Of a stretch of 25,060 bases of DNA, positions 16,982 to 24,333 are shown piece by piece (within the stretch, counting starts at the first letter, position 1; each line of letters begins with the position of its first letter). This stretch comes from Gammaproteobacteria bacterium (lineage in GTDB: Bacteria; Pseudomonadota; Gammaproteobacteria; UBA5335; SLRW01). The position numbers and the translations under genes are program-made. The stretch lies in assembly GCA_007130745.1 (NCBI GenBank), contig SLRW01000086.1:1-25060 (forward strand), written 5' to 3'. The notes under the pieces were generated by a model that worked only from the letters and a program-made list of their open reading frames with translations, was not told where the DNA came from and did no database searches.

Positions 16982-17863
16982 CTAGCTGTCACGCACCTGG
17001 GCCATGACTTCCTCGGCGAAATTATCTTCCTGCTTTTCGATCCCCTCACCAACCTCATAGCGCTCGAAACCAAGCACCCTGGCATCGGCCTGCTTAAGCA
17101 GTTTTTCCACCGCAAGGTCAGGATCCTTCACATAAGGCTGGCCGTACAGGGTGATTTCTCCCAGAAACTTGCGCAGCCGCCCCTCGACCATCTTGTCGAT
17201 AATTTCCGGCGGTTTACCGCTGTCCTGGGCCTGGGCTACGAGAATTTCGCGTTCCTTGTCCAGCATTTCCTGTGGCACTTCATCAGCAGTCACGCACACC
17301 GGACGACTGGCAGCAATATGCATGGCCAGATCACGTGCCAGCGCCTCATCACCACCGGACACATCAACCACCACGCCTATACGGGTACCATGCAGGTAAT
17401 TGCCAACCCGGTCGCCACCGCGTTCGATCAGACGGAAACGACGCAGGGTGATATTCTCTCCAATACGCGCGATCAGCGCCCGGCGGGCTTCATCTACCGT
17501 TTCACCGGAGGCCAGAGCAACCCCGTCAAGCGCCTCTATGTCAGCCGGCGCATGCGCCAGAATGGCTTTTGCGACCGCCTCGGCAAATTCGCTGAAATCA
17601 TCGCCGCCACTGACAAAATCAGTCTCGCAATTGGCCTCCAGGATAACCGTGCGGCCACTGCCGGGATCGGTTTCAATCACAATGCGTCCTTCGGCGGCAA
17701 CGCGCCCGGCCTTCTTGTCGGCCTTGGCCAGCCCCTGCTTGCGCATCAGTTCAGCCGCGGCGTCAATATCACCGTCGGTTTCCACCAGCGCTTTTTTGCA
17801 CTCCATCATGCCCGAGCCGGTGCGCTCACGCAGTTCCTTGACCAGTGCTGCTGAAATTGCCAT
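16982..17863 (-). CDS. tsf: Elongation factor Ts
   Basis: EF-Ts is the guanine-nucleotide exchange factor that recharges EF-Tu. The 293-residue protein has the N-terminal UBA-like domain with LVKELRERTGSGMMECKKAL. The core contains ANCETDFVSGGDDF, the TDFV motif that contacts EF-Tu. Conserved segments continue with LAMHIAASRP and VEGRLRKFLGEITLYGQPYVKD. The length is close to E. coli (283). The gene lies 90 bp downstream of rpsB, with a strong hairpin in the gap. The rpsB-tsf pairing is nearly universal in proteobacteria. Confidence 0.97.
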   Translation of the reverse strand: MAISAALVKELRERTGSGMMECKKALVETDGDIDAAAELMRKQGLAKADKKAGRVAAEGRIVIETDPGSGRTVILEANCETDFVSGGDDFSEFAEAVAKAILAHAPADIEALDGVALASGETVDEARRALIARIGENITLRRFRLIERGGDRVGNYLHGTRIGVVVDVSGGDEALARDLAMHIAASRPVCVTADEVPQEMLDKEREILVAQAQDSGKPPEIIDKMVEGRLRKFLGEITLYGQPYVKDPDLAVEKLLKQADARVLGFERYEVGEGIEKQEDNFAEEVMAQVRDS

Positions 17864-17905
17864 ATCCGTCAGTGCCTCACTCTTGCCCGATGTGCATATT
17901 GTTCA

Positions 17906-17945
17906 GGAGCAAGCTCCGCAGCGCCGGGTGTCATCCACCCGGCGC
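17906..17945 (-). other. Intergenic hairpins between rpsB and tsf
   Basis: A perfect 10-bp stem (GCGCCGGGTG at 17921-17930 pairs with CACCCGGCGC at 17936-17945) with a 5-nt loop is followed on the coding strand by a smaller GGAG/CTCC stem (17906-17917). No T run follows, so a full intrinsic terminator is unlikely. A partial attenuator or an RNA-processing and stability element separating rpsB and tsf expression is plausible. Confidence 0.55.
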
Positions 17946-17953
17946 ATACTGAG

Positions 17954-19225
17954 CTAGTCCTTGTCTTTTTCACCACCTTTGGTCGCAGCGGGTTTGGCTG
18001 CTGTCTTTTTAGCCGCAGTCGACTTGCCGGCCGGGGTCTTTTTGGCCGCAGTGGACTTGCTCGCAGTACTCTTGCCGGCGGCCGTGGTCTTTTTGGCTGC
18101 AGTTTTTTTGGTCGCAGCAGCCTTGGTGGCCGTGCTCTTGCCGGCGGCGGTGGTCTTTTTGGCCGCAGTCGACTTGCCGGCTGGCGTCTTTTTCGCTGCA
18201 GCCGTCTTGCTTGCCGTAGTTTTCTTTGCCGTGCTCGAGGCCTTGGTCGCCGCTTTCTTTTCTGCGCCGCTGCCGGCCTCAGTCGCTGGTTCCGCGACTT
18301 GAGTCCCGGCATCGCTCTCGGCGACTGGCGTACCAGCTTCGCTGTCGGCGGCCGGCGCCGGCGCTTGCTCCCCGGCTGCATCATCGCTCACTGCCTCGGC
18401 CCCAGCCCTGGCTGGTTTGTCTGCAGCCGCCTTTTTGGTAGCTGCGGCCGGCGCACGCTTGCGCGCGGGTGCGGGTGCGGCCCCATCAGCGCCCATTTCG
18501 ACGAAATCATCCCCTTCGGCGACGGCAGCAGCGGCCTCGGGACGCTGGCTGCGACCTTCCATCACCGCATCGGCAAACACTTCCAGGTAGATACGGATAG
18601 CCCGCATGGCATCGTCATTACCCGGGACCACATGGGCGATGCCATCAGGCGCATTATTGGTATCCACGATACCGACCACCGGGATACCCAGTTTGGTTGC
18701 TTCCTGAACGGCGATCTTCTCGAAACCGACGTCAATCACCACCATCGCATCCGGAATGCCGGGCATATCCTTGATGCCGCCAATGCTGCGCTCAAGCTTT
18801 TCCATCTCGCGTTGCAGCATCAACGCTTCTTTTTTGATCAGACGGTCGAAAGTACCGTCCTCGCGCATCACCTCGAGATCCTTGAGCCGGCGAATGGAAT
18901 TGCGCATGGTCTTGTAGTTGGTGAGCATGCCGCCAAGCCAGCGGTGATTCACATAGGGCATGCCACAGCGCCCGGCCTGTTCCTGGACATACTGGCTGGC
19001 GGCGCGCTTGGTGCCCACAAACAGCACATTGCCACCATCGCTGGCCAGGTTTTTCAGGAAGCCGGCGGCTTCCCGGAACATGGGGAGGGTTTTCTCGAGG
19101 TTAACGATATGAATCTTGTTGCGCGCGCCAAAAATATAGGGCGCCATCTTCGGGTTCCAGAAGCGGGTCTGGTGCCCGAAATGCACGCCCGCTTCCAGCA
19201 ATTGACGCATGGATACGTCTGCCAT
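17954..19225 (-). CDS. rpsB: 30S ribosomal protein S2 with long Ala/Lys/Thr-rich C-terminal tail
   Basis: S2 is a late-assembling 30S protein needed for S1 binding. Residues 1 to about 242 form a normal S2: MADVSMRQLLEAGVHFGHQT, YVNHRWLGGMLTNYKT, IPDAMVVIDVGFEKIAVQEA and DTNNAPDGIAHVVPGNDDAMRAI. E. coli S2 ends at 241 residues, but this protein runs to 423. The extra part has two zones. Residues 243-320 are Ala/Pro-rich and acidic. Residues 321-423 are Lys/Ala/Thr/Ser-rich with repeated AAKKT and AGKST units, like histone-H1-type tails. The reading frame is continuous and ends GGEKDKD. A GGAG site lies 8 nt before the ATG. The gene heads the long minus-strand gene run and has a long leader. 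The tail's function is unknown to me. Confidence 0.95.
   Translation of the reverse strand: MADVSMRQLLEAGVHFGHQTRFWNPKMAPYIFGARNKIHIVNLEKTLPMFREAAGFLKNLASDGGNVLFVGTKRAASQYVQEQAGRCGMPYVNHRWLGGMLTNYKTMRNSIRRLKDLEVMREDGTFDRLIKKEALMLQREMEKLERSIGGIKDMPGIPDAMVVIDVGFEKIAVQEATKLGIPVVGIVDTNNAPDGIAHVVPGNDDAMRAIRIYLEVFADAVMEGRSQRPEAAAAVAEGDDFVEMGADGAAPAPARKRAPAAATKKAAADKPARAGAEAVSDDAAGEQAPAPAADSEAGTPVAESDAGTQVAEPATEAGSGAEKKAATKASSTAKKTTASKTAAAKKTPAGKSTAAKKTTAAGKSTATKAAATKKTAAKKTTAAGKSTASKSTAAKKTPAGKSTAAKKTAAKPAATKGGEKDKD
17957..18265 (-). repeat. Low-complexity coding repeat in the rpsB tail
   Basis: This DNA encodes residues 321-423 of S2. AAKKTPAGKSTAAKKT occurs at residues 344-359 and again at 394-409, a 50-residue (150-bp) period. 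The corresponding DNA at about 18004-18050 and 18154-18200 is nearly identical. Shorter AAKKTTAAGKST units lie between. Unequal exchange within the repeat probably makes its length variable between strains. Confidence 0.7.
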
Positions 19226-19482
19226 GATGTAATCTCCGGATTGTATGGGTTAGGCCTCCATACGCCCCATGCGGCAACCCCCGGGGGTTTCGGCAACACC
19301 CTGCGACACGTTTGTTATCACAGGCGATGCGCCCACCCGGCGGGGCACCCGGCCGCATGTGCCGGCGTATGTGAGTATTTTTAAAGTGCCCGCCAAAGCG
19401 GGCGTTTCACTGACAGCACCACCCGCAGGCCATGCTGCAATCACCTGACCAGAACAGACCATCGGCCAAATCTCTGGAAGGC
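19226..19482 (-). promoter_or_regulatory. rpsB leader with hairpins, candidate S2 autoregulatory region
   Basis: The stretch between the predicted transcription start (near 19482) and rpsB has no convincing gene. It folds into several visible stems. GTATGG/CCATAC (19243-19248 with 19258-19263) lies just upstream of the ribosome-binding site. A 14-bp palindrome AACCCCCGGGGGTT is at 19276-19289. A GCCCGC/GCGGGC stem with a 4-nt loop lies near 19393-19410, close to the transcript start. In E. coli S2 represses its own rpsB leader. The presence of conserved-looking stems next to the start codon fits that, but S2 binding here is an inference. Confidence 0.45.
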
Positions 19483-19488
19483 GCGCGC

Positions 19489-19517
19489 TTTATAGCATAA
19501 ACTGCCCGCCCCCACAA
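19489..19517 (-). promoter_or_regulatory. Extended -10 promoter for rpsB operon
   Basis: On the minus strand: -35 TTGTGG (19512-19517), a 17-nt spacer, and -10 TATAAA (19489-19494). A TGC directly before the -10 gives an extended -10. The bases after it, GCGCGCGCC, form a GC-rich discriminator typical of ribosomal promoters under stringent (ppGpp) control. No equally good plus-strand promoter for map was found in the 348-bp divergent gap (19226-19573). Confidence 0.65.
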
Positions 19518-19573
19518 CGCGCGAGCATCACCCCAATGCAGGGTGAATCGCCGCGGCCGCGGCAGGAAACAGC

Positions 19574-20356
19574 ATGTCAGTGACAATCAAAACGCCCGAG
19601 GAACAACAGAAGATGCGTGTCGCGGGTCGGCTTGCGGCCAGCGTGCTGGAAATGATCGAGCCGCATGTTCGCCCGGGCGTCACCACCGACGAACTCAACA
19701 CCATCTGTCATCGCTATATTGTCGAGGAGCTGGAAGCCATCCCCGCCCCGCTGAACTACAACGGCTTTCCCAAGTCCATCTGCACCTCGGTCAATCACGT
19801 GGTCTGCCACGGCATTCCCGGCGACAAGCGCTTGCGCAAGGGCGATGCGCTCAATATTGATATCACCGTCATCAAGGACGGCTTTCATGGCGATACCAGC
19901 CGCATGTTCCTGGTCGGTGACGGCAGCATCCAGGCCCGGCGACTGAGCGAGGTTGCCCGCGAGTCGCTGTTCGTCGGTATCGAGCAGGTGCGGCCCGGCG
20001 TCACCCTCGGCGATATCGGTCATGCCATCCAGAGCTATGTAGAAGCCAGGGGGTTTTCCGTGGTGCGTGAATACTGTGGCCACGGTATTGGCCAGGTTTT
20101 CCACGAGGAGCCCCAGGTGCTTCACTACGGCGAGCCTGGCACCGGGCTCACCCTGGAGCCCGGCATGTGTTTTACAATCGAGCCGATGGTCAATGTCGGC
20201 AAACGGCACGTCAAACTGCTGGCTGATGACTGGACCGTAGTGACCAAGGATCACTCCCTGTCGGCACAATGGGAGCATACCCTGCTGGTCACCGATGAGG
20301 GTGCGGAAATCCTCACCTTGCGCAGTGATGAGCAAATCCCGCAACTGTCCGCATAA
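19574..20356 (+). CDS. map: Methionine aminopeptidase, type I
   Basis: MAP removes the N-terminal Met from nascent proteins. The 260-residue protein has the family's five metal ligands: Asp96 in NIDITV, Asp107 in HGDTSRM, His170 in CGHGIG, Glu203 in FTIEPM and Glu234 in AQWEHT. The substrate His is in VCHGIPG. The ATG at 19574 has an AGGA site 6 nt upstream. The gene is divergent from rpsB, as in many proteobacteria where map and rpsB are neighbours. It is followed by glnD after 30 bp and is probably cotranscribed with it. Confidence 0.97.
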   Translation: MSVTIKTPEEQQKMRVAGRLAASVLEMIEPHVRPGVTTDELNTICHRYIVEELEAIPAPLNYNGFPKSICTSVNHVVCHGIPGDKRLRKGDALNIDITVIKDGFHGDTSRMFLVGDGSIQARRLSEVARESLFVGIEQVRPGVTLGDIGHAIQSYVEARGFSVVREYCGHGIGQVFHEEPQVLHYGEPGTGLTLEPGMCFTIEPMVNVGKRHVKLLADDWTVVTKDHSLSAQWEHTLLVTDEGAEILTLRSDEQIPQLSA

Positions 20357-20386
20357 TACCGGCAGTCCGGCTGGCGGAGACAGGCC

Positions 20387-23071
20387 ATGTCTGCACTGAC
20401 AGAAATCAACGATGACGCAGGCAAGCAGCTTCTAAGGGAGCTCGCCAGTCTGGGAGATGGCGTGGCTACCGGCGAGATCGACCGCCAGCGTGCGCGCGCT
20501 TTGCTCGACCAGGGCCAGCATATACTCAACTCTGGCTTTGAACAGGGCGCGCCGACGGCGGCCCTGATCCACGGCCGGGCCCGATTGCTTGATCAACTGC
20601 TGGCTGCGATCTGGCGCCAGTTCCTCGGCGATTGCGCCGACTCGCTCGGTCTCATCGCCGTGGGCGGTTATGGCCGGGGTGAACTGCACCCCTGCTCTGA
20701 CATTGACCTGCTGATTTTGCTGCCGGAACAACCTCCGGGCGAATGGACATGCCGCGTCGAGGCTCTGGTGGGCTTTCTCTGGGACACCGGGCTGGAAATC
20801 GGCCACGCCGTACGCAATCTGGACGAGTGTATACGCGAAGCCACCACCGACCTGACCACCATCACCAATCTCACTGAATCACGCCTGGTGGCCGGCAACA
20901 GTGCCCTGTTCGAAGCCATGCAGGAAGCTACCAGCCCCGATCACATGTGGGATTCGCGGACCTTTTTCGAAGCCAAGTGGGAAGAGCAACAACAGCGCCA
21001 TCGCAAATACCACGGCACCGCCTACGAACTGGAGCCCAACGTCAAGGAAAGCCCGGGGGGGCTGCGTGATATCCAGATGATCGGCTGGGTGGCAAAACGT
21101 CACTTCCGGGCCCGCGGCCTGCCGGACCTGGTTGATCATGAATTTCTCACCGAACACGAATTTCATTCCCTGATGGAAGGCCAGCATTTCCTCTGGCGGG
21201 TACGCTTTGCCATGCATCTGCTCACCGGCCGCCATGAAGACCGTCTATTATTTGATCACCAATTATCACTGGCGCGGCATTTCGGCTTCGAGGACCAGGG
21301 GGCCAATCTGGCCGTAGAGCAGTTCATGCAATTGTATTATCGGCAAATCAAGCGTCTCGGCCGACTCAACGAAATGCTGCTGCAGCTGTTTGAGGAAAAT
21401 ATCCTGCACGGCAATGATGACGAGAGCCCGGTACCTATCAACAGCCGCTTCCAGGCCCGCCGGGGCTATCTGGAAGTCACCCATGAGAAGGTCTTTGAGC
21501 GCCATCCCTTCGCCTTGCTGGAAATTTTTCTGGTACTGCAACAAAACGCCTGGCTCAAGGGCGTTCGTGCCACCACCATCCGCCTGATCCGCCAGTACCG
21601 CAGGCTGATTGACGAGGGTTTTCGCGACGACATCCGCGCCCGCAGCCTGTTCATGGAAATCCTGCGCCAGCCCCGCGGCATTACCCATGTGCTGCGCCGC
21701 ATGAATCGCTACGGCATTCTCGCCCGCTATCTACCGGCCTTCGGCCAGATCGTCGGGCGCATGCAGTTTGATCTCTTCCACGCCTATACAGTGGACCAGC
21801 ACACGCTGTTTGTGGTGCGCAATCTGCGCCGGGTCACTGTCCCCGAGCATTACCATGAATACCCCCTGTGCAGTGAAGTCATGCAACGCATTCCCAAACC
21901 CGAGCTACTGTATCTGGCCGGACTGTTTCATGATATTGCCAAGGGCCGGGGGGGTGATCATTCAGAACTGGGCGCGATTGACGCCCGCGATTTCTGCCTG
22001 CACCACGGCCTCAGCGCATATGACTCGGAGCTGGTCGCCTGGCTGGTCGAACAACACCTGCTGATGTCCAAGACCGCTCAGCGGCGTGACATCACCGACC
22101 CCGACGAAATCCACGAGTTCGCTTGCAATGTGGGCAGCCAGGTGCGGCTGGATTACCTGTTCCTGCTCACTGTCGCCGATATGCGCGGCACCAACCCGCA
22201 GCTGCTCAATTCCTGGAAGTTCAGCCTGCTCAGCGAGCTCTACCATGCCGCCGGCGAAGCCCTCAAACGAGGGCTGGAAAACCCGGTTAACCCGGCAGAG
22301 TGGGTGCGTGAAAACCAGCAGCAGGCGCTGGACCTGATCAAACAGGCAGGCCTCAACAGCACAAAAGCCCGCGACCTCTGGCAGAACTTTCCGGATGAAT
22401 ACTTCCTGCGCAACCAGCCCGAAGACATCGCCTGGGAAACCGGCCAGATCATGGCGCATGACAGTGACGCCCCGCTGGTATGTGCACGTGTGGATGCCGA
22501 GCGTGGCAGCATGACGCTATTTCTCTACACGCCGGACCGGGATTACCTGTTTGGCCTGGTGATGGCGGTGGTTAACCAGCTCGGCCTGACCGTGGAGGAG
22601 GCGCGCATCAACTCCACCACCAACGGCTACGCCCTGGACAGCTATATCGTGCTGGAGGAAAGCGGCGAGCCAGTAACCAACGAATGGCGCACGCAGGAGG
22701 TCGAACAAACCCTGGCCAACGCCATCAATGACCCGGAACCTGCGGATTTTCGTGTCAACCGGCGCATGCCACGACGCATTCGCGCCTTTACCACACCAAC
22801 CCAGGTCAGCTTTAGTCAGGATGAGCTCAACCACCGCACGGTGCTCGAATTGGTCACGGGCGACCGCCCGGGGCTGCTCTCGCGGGTGGGCCAGATTTTC
22901 GAACAACACGGCATCCGGGTGCATACAGCCAAGATCGCCACCCTGGGCGAGCGCGCCGAGGACGTGTTCTATATCAGCGACACCGAACAGCTGCCGCTGG
23001 ATGACCCCGAAAGCCAGCAACGCCTGCGCGAGGCCCTGCGGGAAGCTCTGGATCAGGAACAGACATCATGA
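20387..23071 (+). CDS. glnD: Bifunctional uridylyltransferase/uridylyl-removing enzyme
   Basis: GlnD senses glutamine and adds or removes UMP on PII proteins, controlling nitrogen assimilation. The 894-residue protein matches E. coli (890). The N-terminal nucleotidyltransferase domain has AVGGYGRGELHPCSDIDLL with metal residues Asp105 and Asp107. KESPGGLRDIQ lies in the next conserved region. The HD domain has LYLAGLFHDIAKGRGGDHSELG with His515 and Asp516, which carries the uridylyl-removing activity. Two C-terminal ACT domains (about 706-790 and 816-890) bind glutamine; the second has TGDRPGLLSRVGQIF. The ATG has a GGAG site 7 nt upstream. The stop overlaps the next gene by 4 nt (ATGA). Confidence 0.98.
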   Translation: MSALTEINDDAGKQLLRELASLGDGVATGEIDRQRARALLDQGQHILNSGFEQGAPTAALIHGRARLLDQLLAAIWRQFLGDCADSLGLIAVGGYGRGELHPCSDIDLLILLPEQPPGEWTCRVEALVGFLWDTGLEIGHAVRNLDECIREATTDLTTITNLTESRLVAGNSALFEAMQEATSPDHMWDSRTFFEAKWEEQQQRHRKYHGTAYELEPNVKESPGGLRDIQMIGWVAKRHFRARGLPDLVDHEFLTEHEFHSLMEGQHFLWRVRFAMHLLTGRHEDRLLFDHQLSLARHFGFEDQGANLAVEQFMQLYYRQIKRLGRLNEMLLQLFEENILHGNDDESPVPINSRFQARRGYLEVTHEKVFERHPFALLEIFLVLQQNAWLKGVRATTIRLIRQYRRLIDEGFRDDIRARSLFMEILRQPRGITHVLRRMNRYGILARYLPAFGQIVGRMQFDLFHAYTVDQHTLFVVRNLRRVTVPEHYHEYPLCSEVMQRIPKPELLYLAGLFHDIAKGRGGDHSELGAIDARDFCLHHGLSAYDSELVAWLVEQHLLMSKTAQRRDITDPDEIHEFACNVGSQVRLDYLFLLTVADMRGTNPQLLNSWKFSLLSELYHAAGEALKRGLENPVNPAEWVRENQQQALDLIKQAGLNSTKARDLWQNFPDEYFLRNQPEDIAWETGQIMAHDSDAPLVCARVDAERGSMTLFLYTPDRDYLFGLVMAVVNQLGLTVEEARINSTTNGYALDSYIVLEESGEPVTNEWRTQEVEQTLANAINDPEPADFRVNRRMPRRIRAFTTPTQVSFSQDELNHRTVLELVTGDRPGLLSRVGQIFEQHGIRVHTAKIATLGERAEDVFYISDTEQLPLDDPESQQRLREALREALDQEQTS

Positions 23072-24333
23072 ACCCGGATCTGGACCTACTGCTGCCCTAT
23101 CCTTTCGAACGCCTGACTGCGTTACGCGAGGGCGTCATCCCCTCACCCGAGCACAGCGCCATCTCCCTGGCCGTGGGCGAACCGCAGGACCCACCGCCAC
23201 CGGAAGTTATCGGGGTGTTGTCACGACAACTGGATTTGCTCGGCCGCTACCCCGCCACCCGCGGACTACCGGAACTGCGTGAAGCTATTGCCGACTGGTT
23301 ATGTCGCCGTTTCAGGCTGCCGAAACCCCTGCTCGACCCCGAACGCCATATCCTGCCGGCCAACGGCACCCGCGAGGCCCTGTTCGCCATCGCTCAGGCC
23401 ATGGTAGACCGCTCCCCCGAATCCCGGGTGGCCATGCCCAACCCCGGCTACCAGATTTACGAAGGCGCAACGCTGCTGGCCGGCGCCCGGCCGCTGTATC
23501 TGGATTGCACGGCGGAGAATAATTTCCTGCCTGACCTGGATGCCGTCAGTGAGAGTGAATGGGATGCCTGCCAACTCGTCTACATCTGTACTCCCGGCAA
23601 TCCCACCGGCCGGGTGGCGAACCTGGGCTGGCTGGGACGACTGATCGATCTGGCCGACCGGCATGATTTCATCATTGCCAGTGACGAGTGCTACAGCGAA
23701 ATCTACCCCGACGAGGACCAGCCACCCCCCGGGCTGCTACAAGCCTGCGCCGACCTGGGGCGGGATGATTTTGCCCGCTGCCTGGTCTTCCACAGCCTTT
23801 CCAAACGCTCGAACCTGCCGGGGCTGCGTTCAGGCTTTGTTGCCGGCAACGCCGGGCTGATCCAGGCCTTTTTGCGCTATCGCACCTATCACGGCTGCGC
23901 CATGTCGCCGCCGTCCCAGCACGCCAGCATTGCCGCCTGGCGGGACGAGGCACACGTACGCGAGAATCGGGAAGCCTACCGCCGTCGGATGCAGCAAGTG
24001 TTGGGGCTGATTGGCCAGACGCTGGACACCCCCGTGCCCGACGCCGCCTTTTATCTCTGGCCGCGCACGCCGATCAGCGACACCGACTTTGCCCTGTCGC
24101 TGTACCAGCATTTCAATGTGAGCGTGGTGCCGGGATCATTTCTGGGACGCGACAACGGTCGGGGCAACCCCGGCGCTAATCGTGTGCGCATCTCCCTGGT
24201 GGCACCGGTGGATGAATGCGTCAGTGCCGCCACGCGCATCATGGCGCTGACCACAGCCCTGCGCCGGCAGCAGGACACCGGCCAGCAAGGCATGAACCAG
24301 ATTGCAGAATGGATTAACCGCCTGCGCGATTAG
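23068..24333 (+). CDS. dapC: Succinyldiaminopimelate aminotransferase (PLP-dependent, DapC type)
   Basis: This is a class I/II aminotransferase, probably DapC, which makes N-succinyl-LL-diaminopimelate for lysine and peptidoglycan. The 421-residue protein starts with a DapC-like MNPDLDLLLPYPFERLTALR. It has GRYPATRGLPELREAIADW, TPGNPTGR and ASDECYSEIY. The PLP lysine is Lys246 in HSLSKRSNLPGLRSGF, and the C-terminal Arg lies in NRVRISLV. The coupling to glnD by a 4-nt overlap supports this assignment, because dapC follows glnD in several gammaproteobacteria. dapD, often the next gene, is absent; a convergent gene follows instead. A different class I aminotransferase specificity is possible but less likely. 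Confidence 0.87.
   Translation: MNPDLDLLLPYPFERLTALREGVIPSPEHSAISLAVGEPQDPPPPEVIGVLSRQLDLLGRYPATRGLPELREAIADWLCRRFRLPKPLLDPERHILPANGTREALFAIAQAMVDRSPESRVAMPNPGYQIYEGATLLAGARPLYLDCTAENNFLPDLDAVSESEWDACQLVYICTPGNPTGRVANLGWLGRLIDLADRHDFIIASDECYSEIYPDEDQPPPGLLQACADLGRDDFARCLVFHSLSKRSNLPGLRSGFVAGNAGLIQAFLRYRTYHGCAMSPPSQHASIAAWRDEAHVRENREAYRRRMQQVLGLIGQTLDTPVPDAAFYLWPRTPISDTDFALSLYQHFNVSVVPGSFLGRDNGRGNPGANRVRISLVAPVDECVSAATRIMALTTALRRQQDTGQQGMNQIAEWINRLRD

Noticed and set aside
17869..18384. A 171-codon Arg/Pro/Lys-rich frame on the minus strand
   Set aside because: It is an alternative frame of the repetitive rpsB tail. Its basic composition only reflects the Ala/Lys codons read out of frame.
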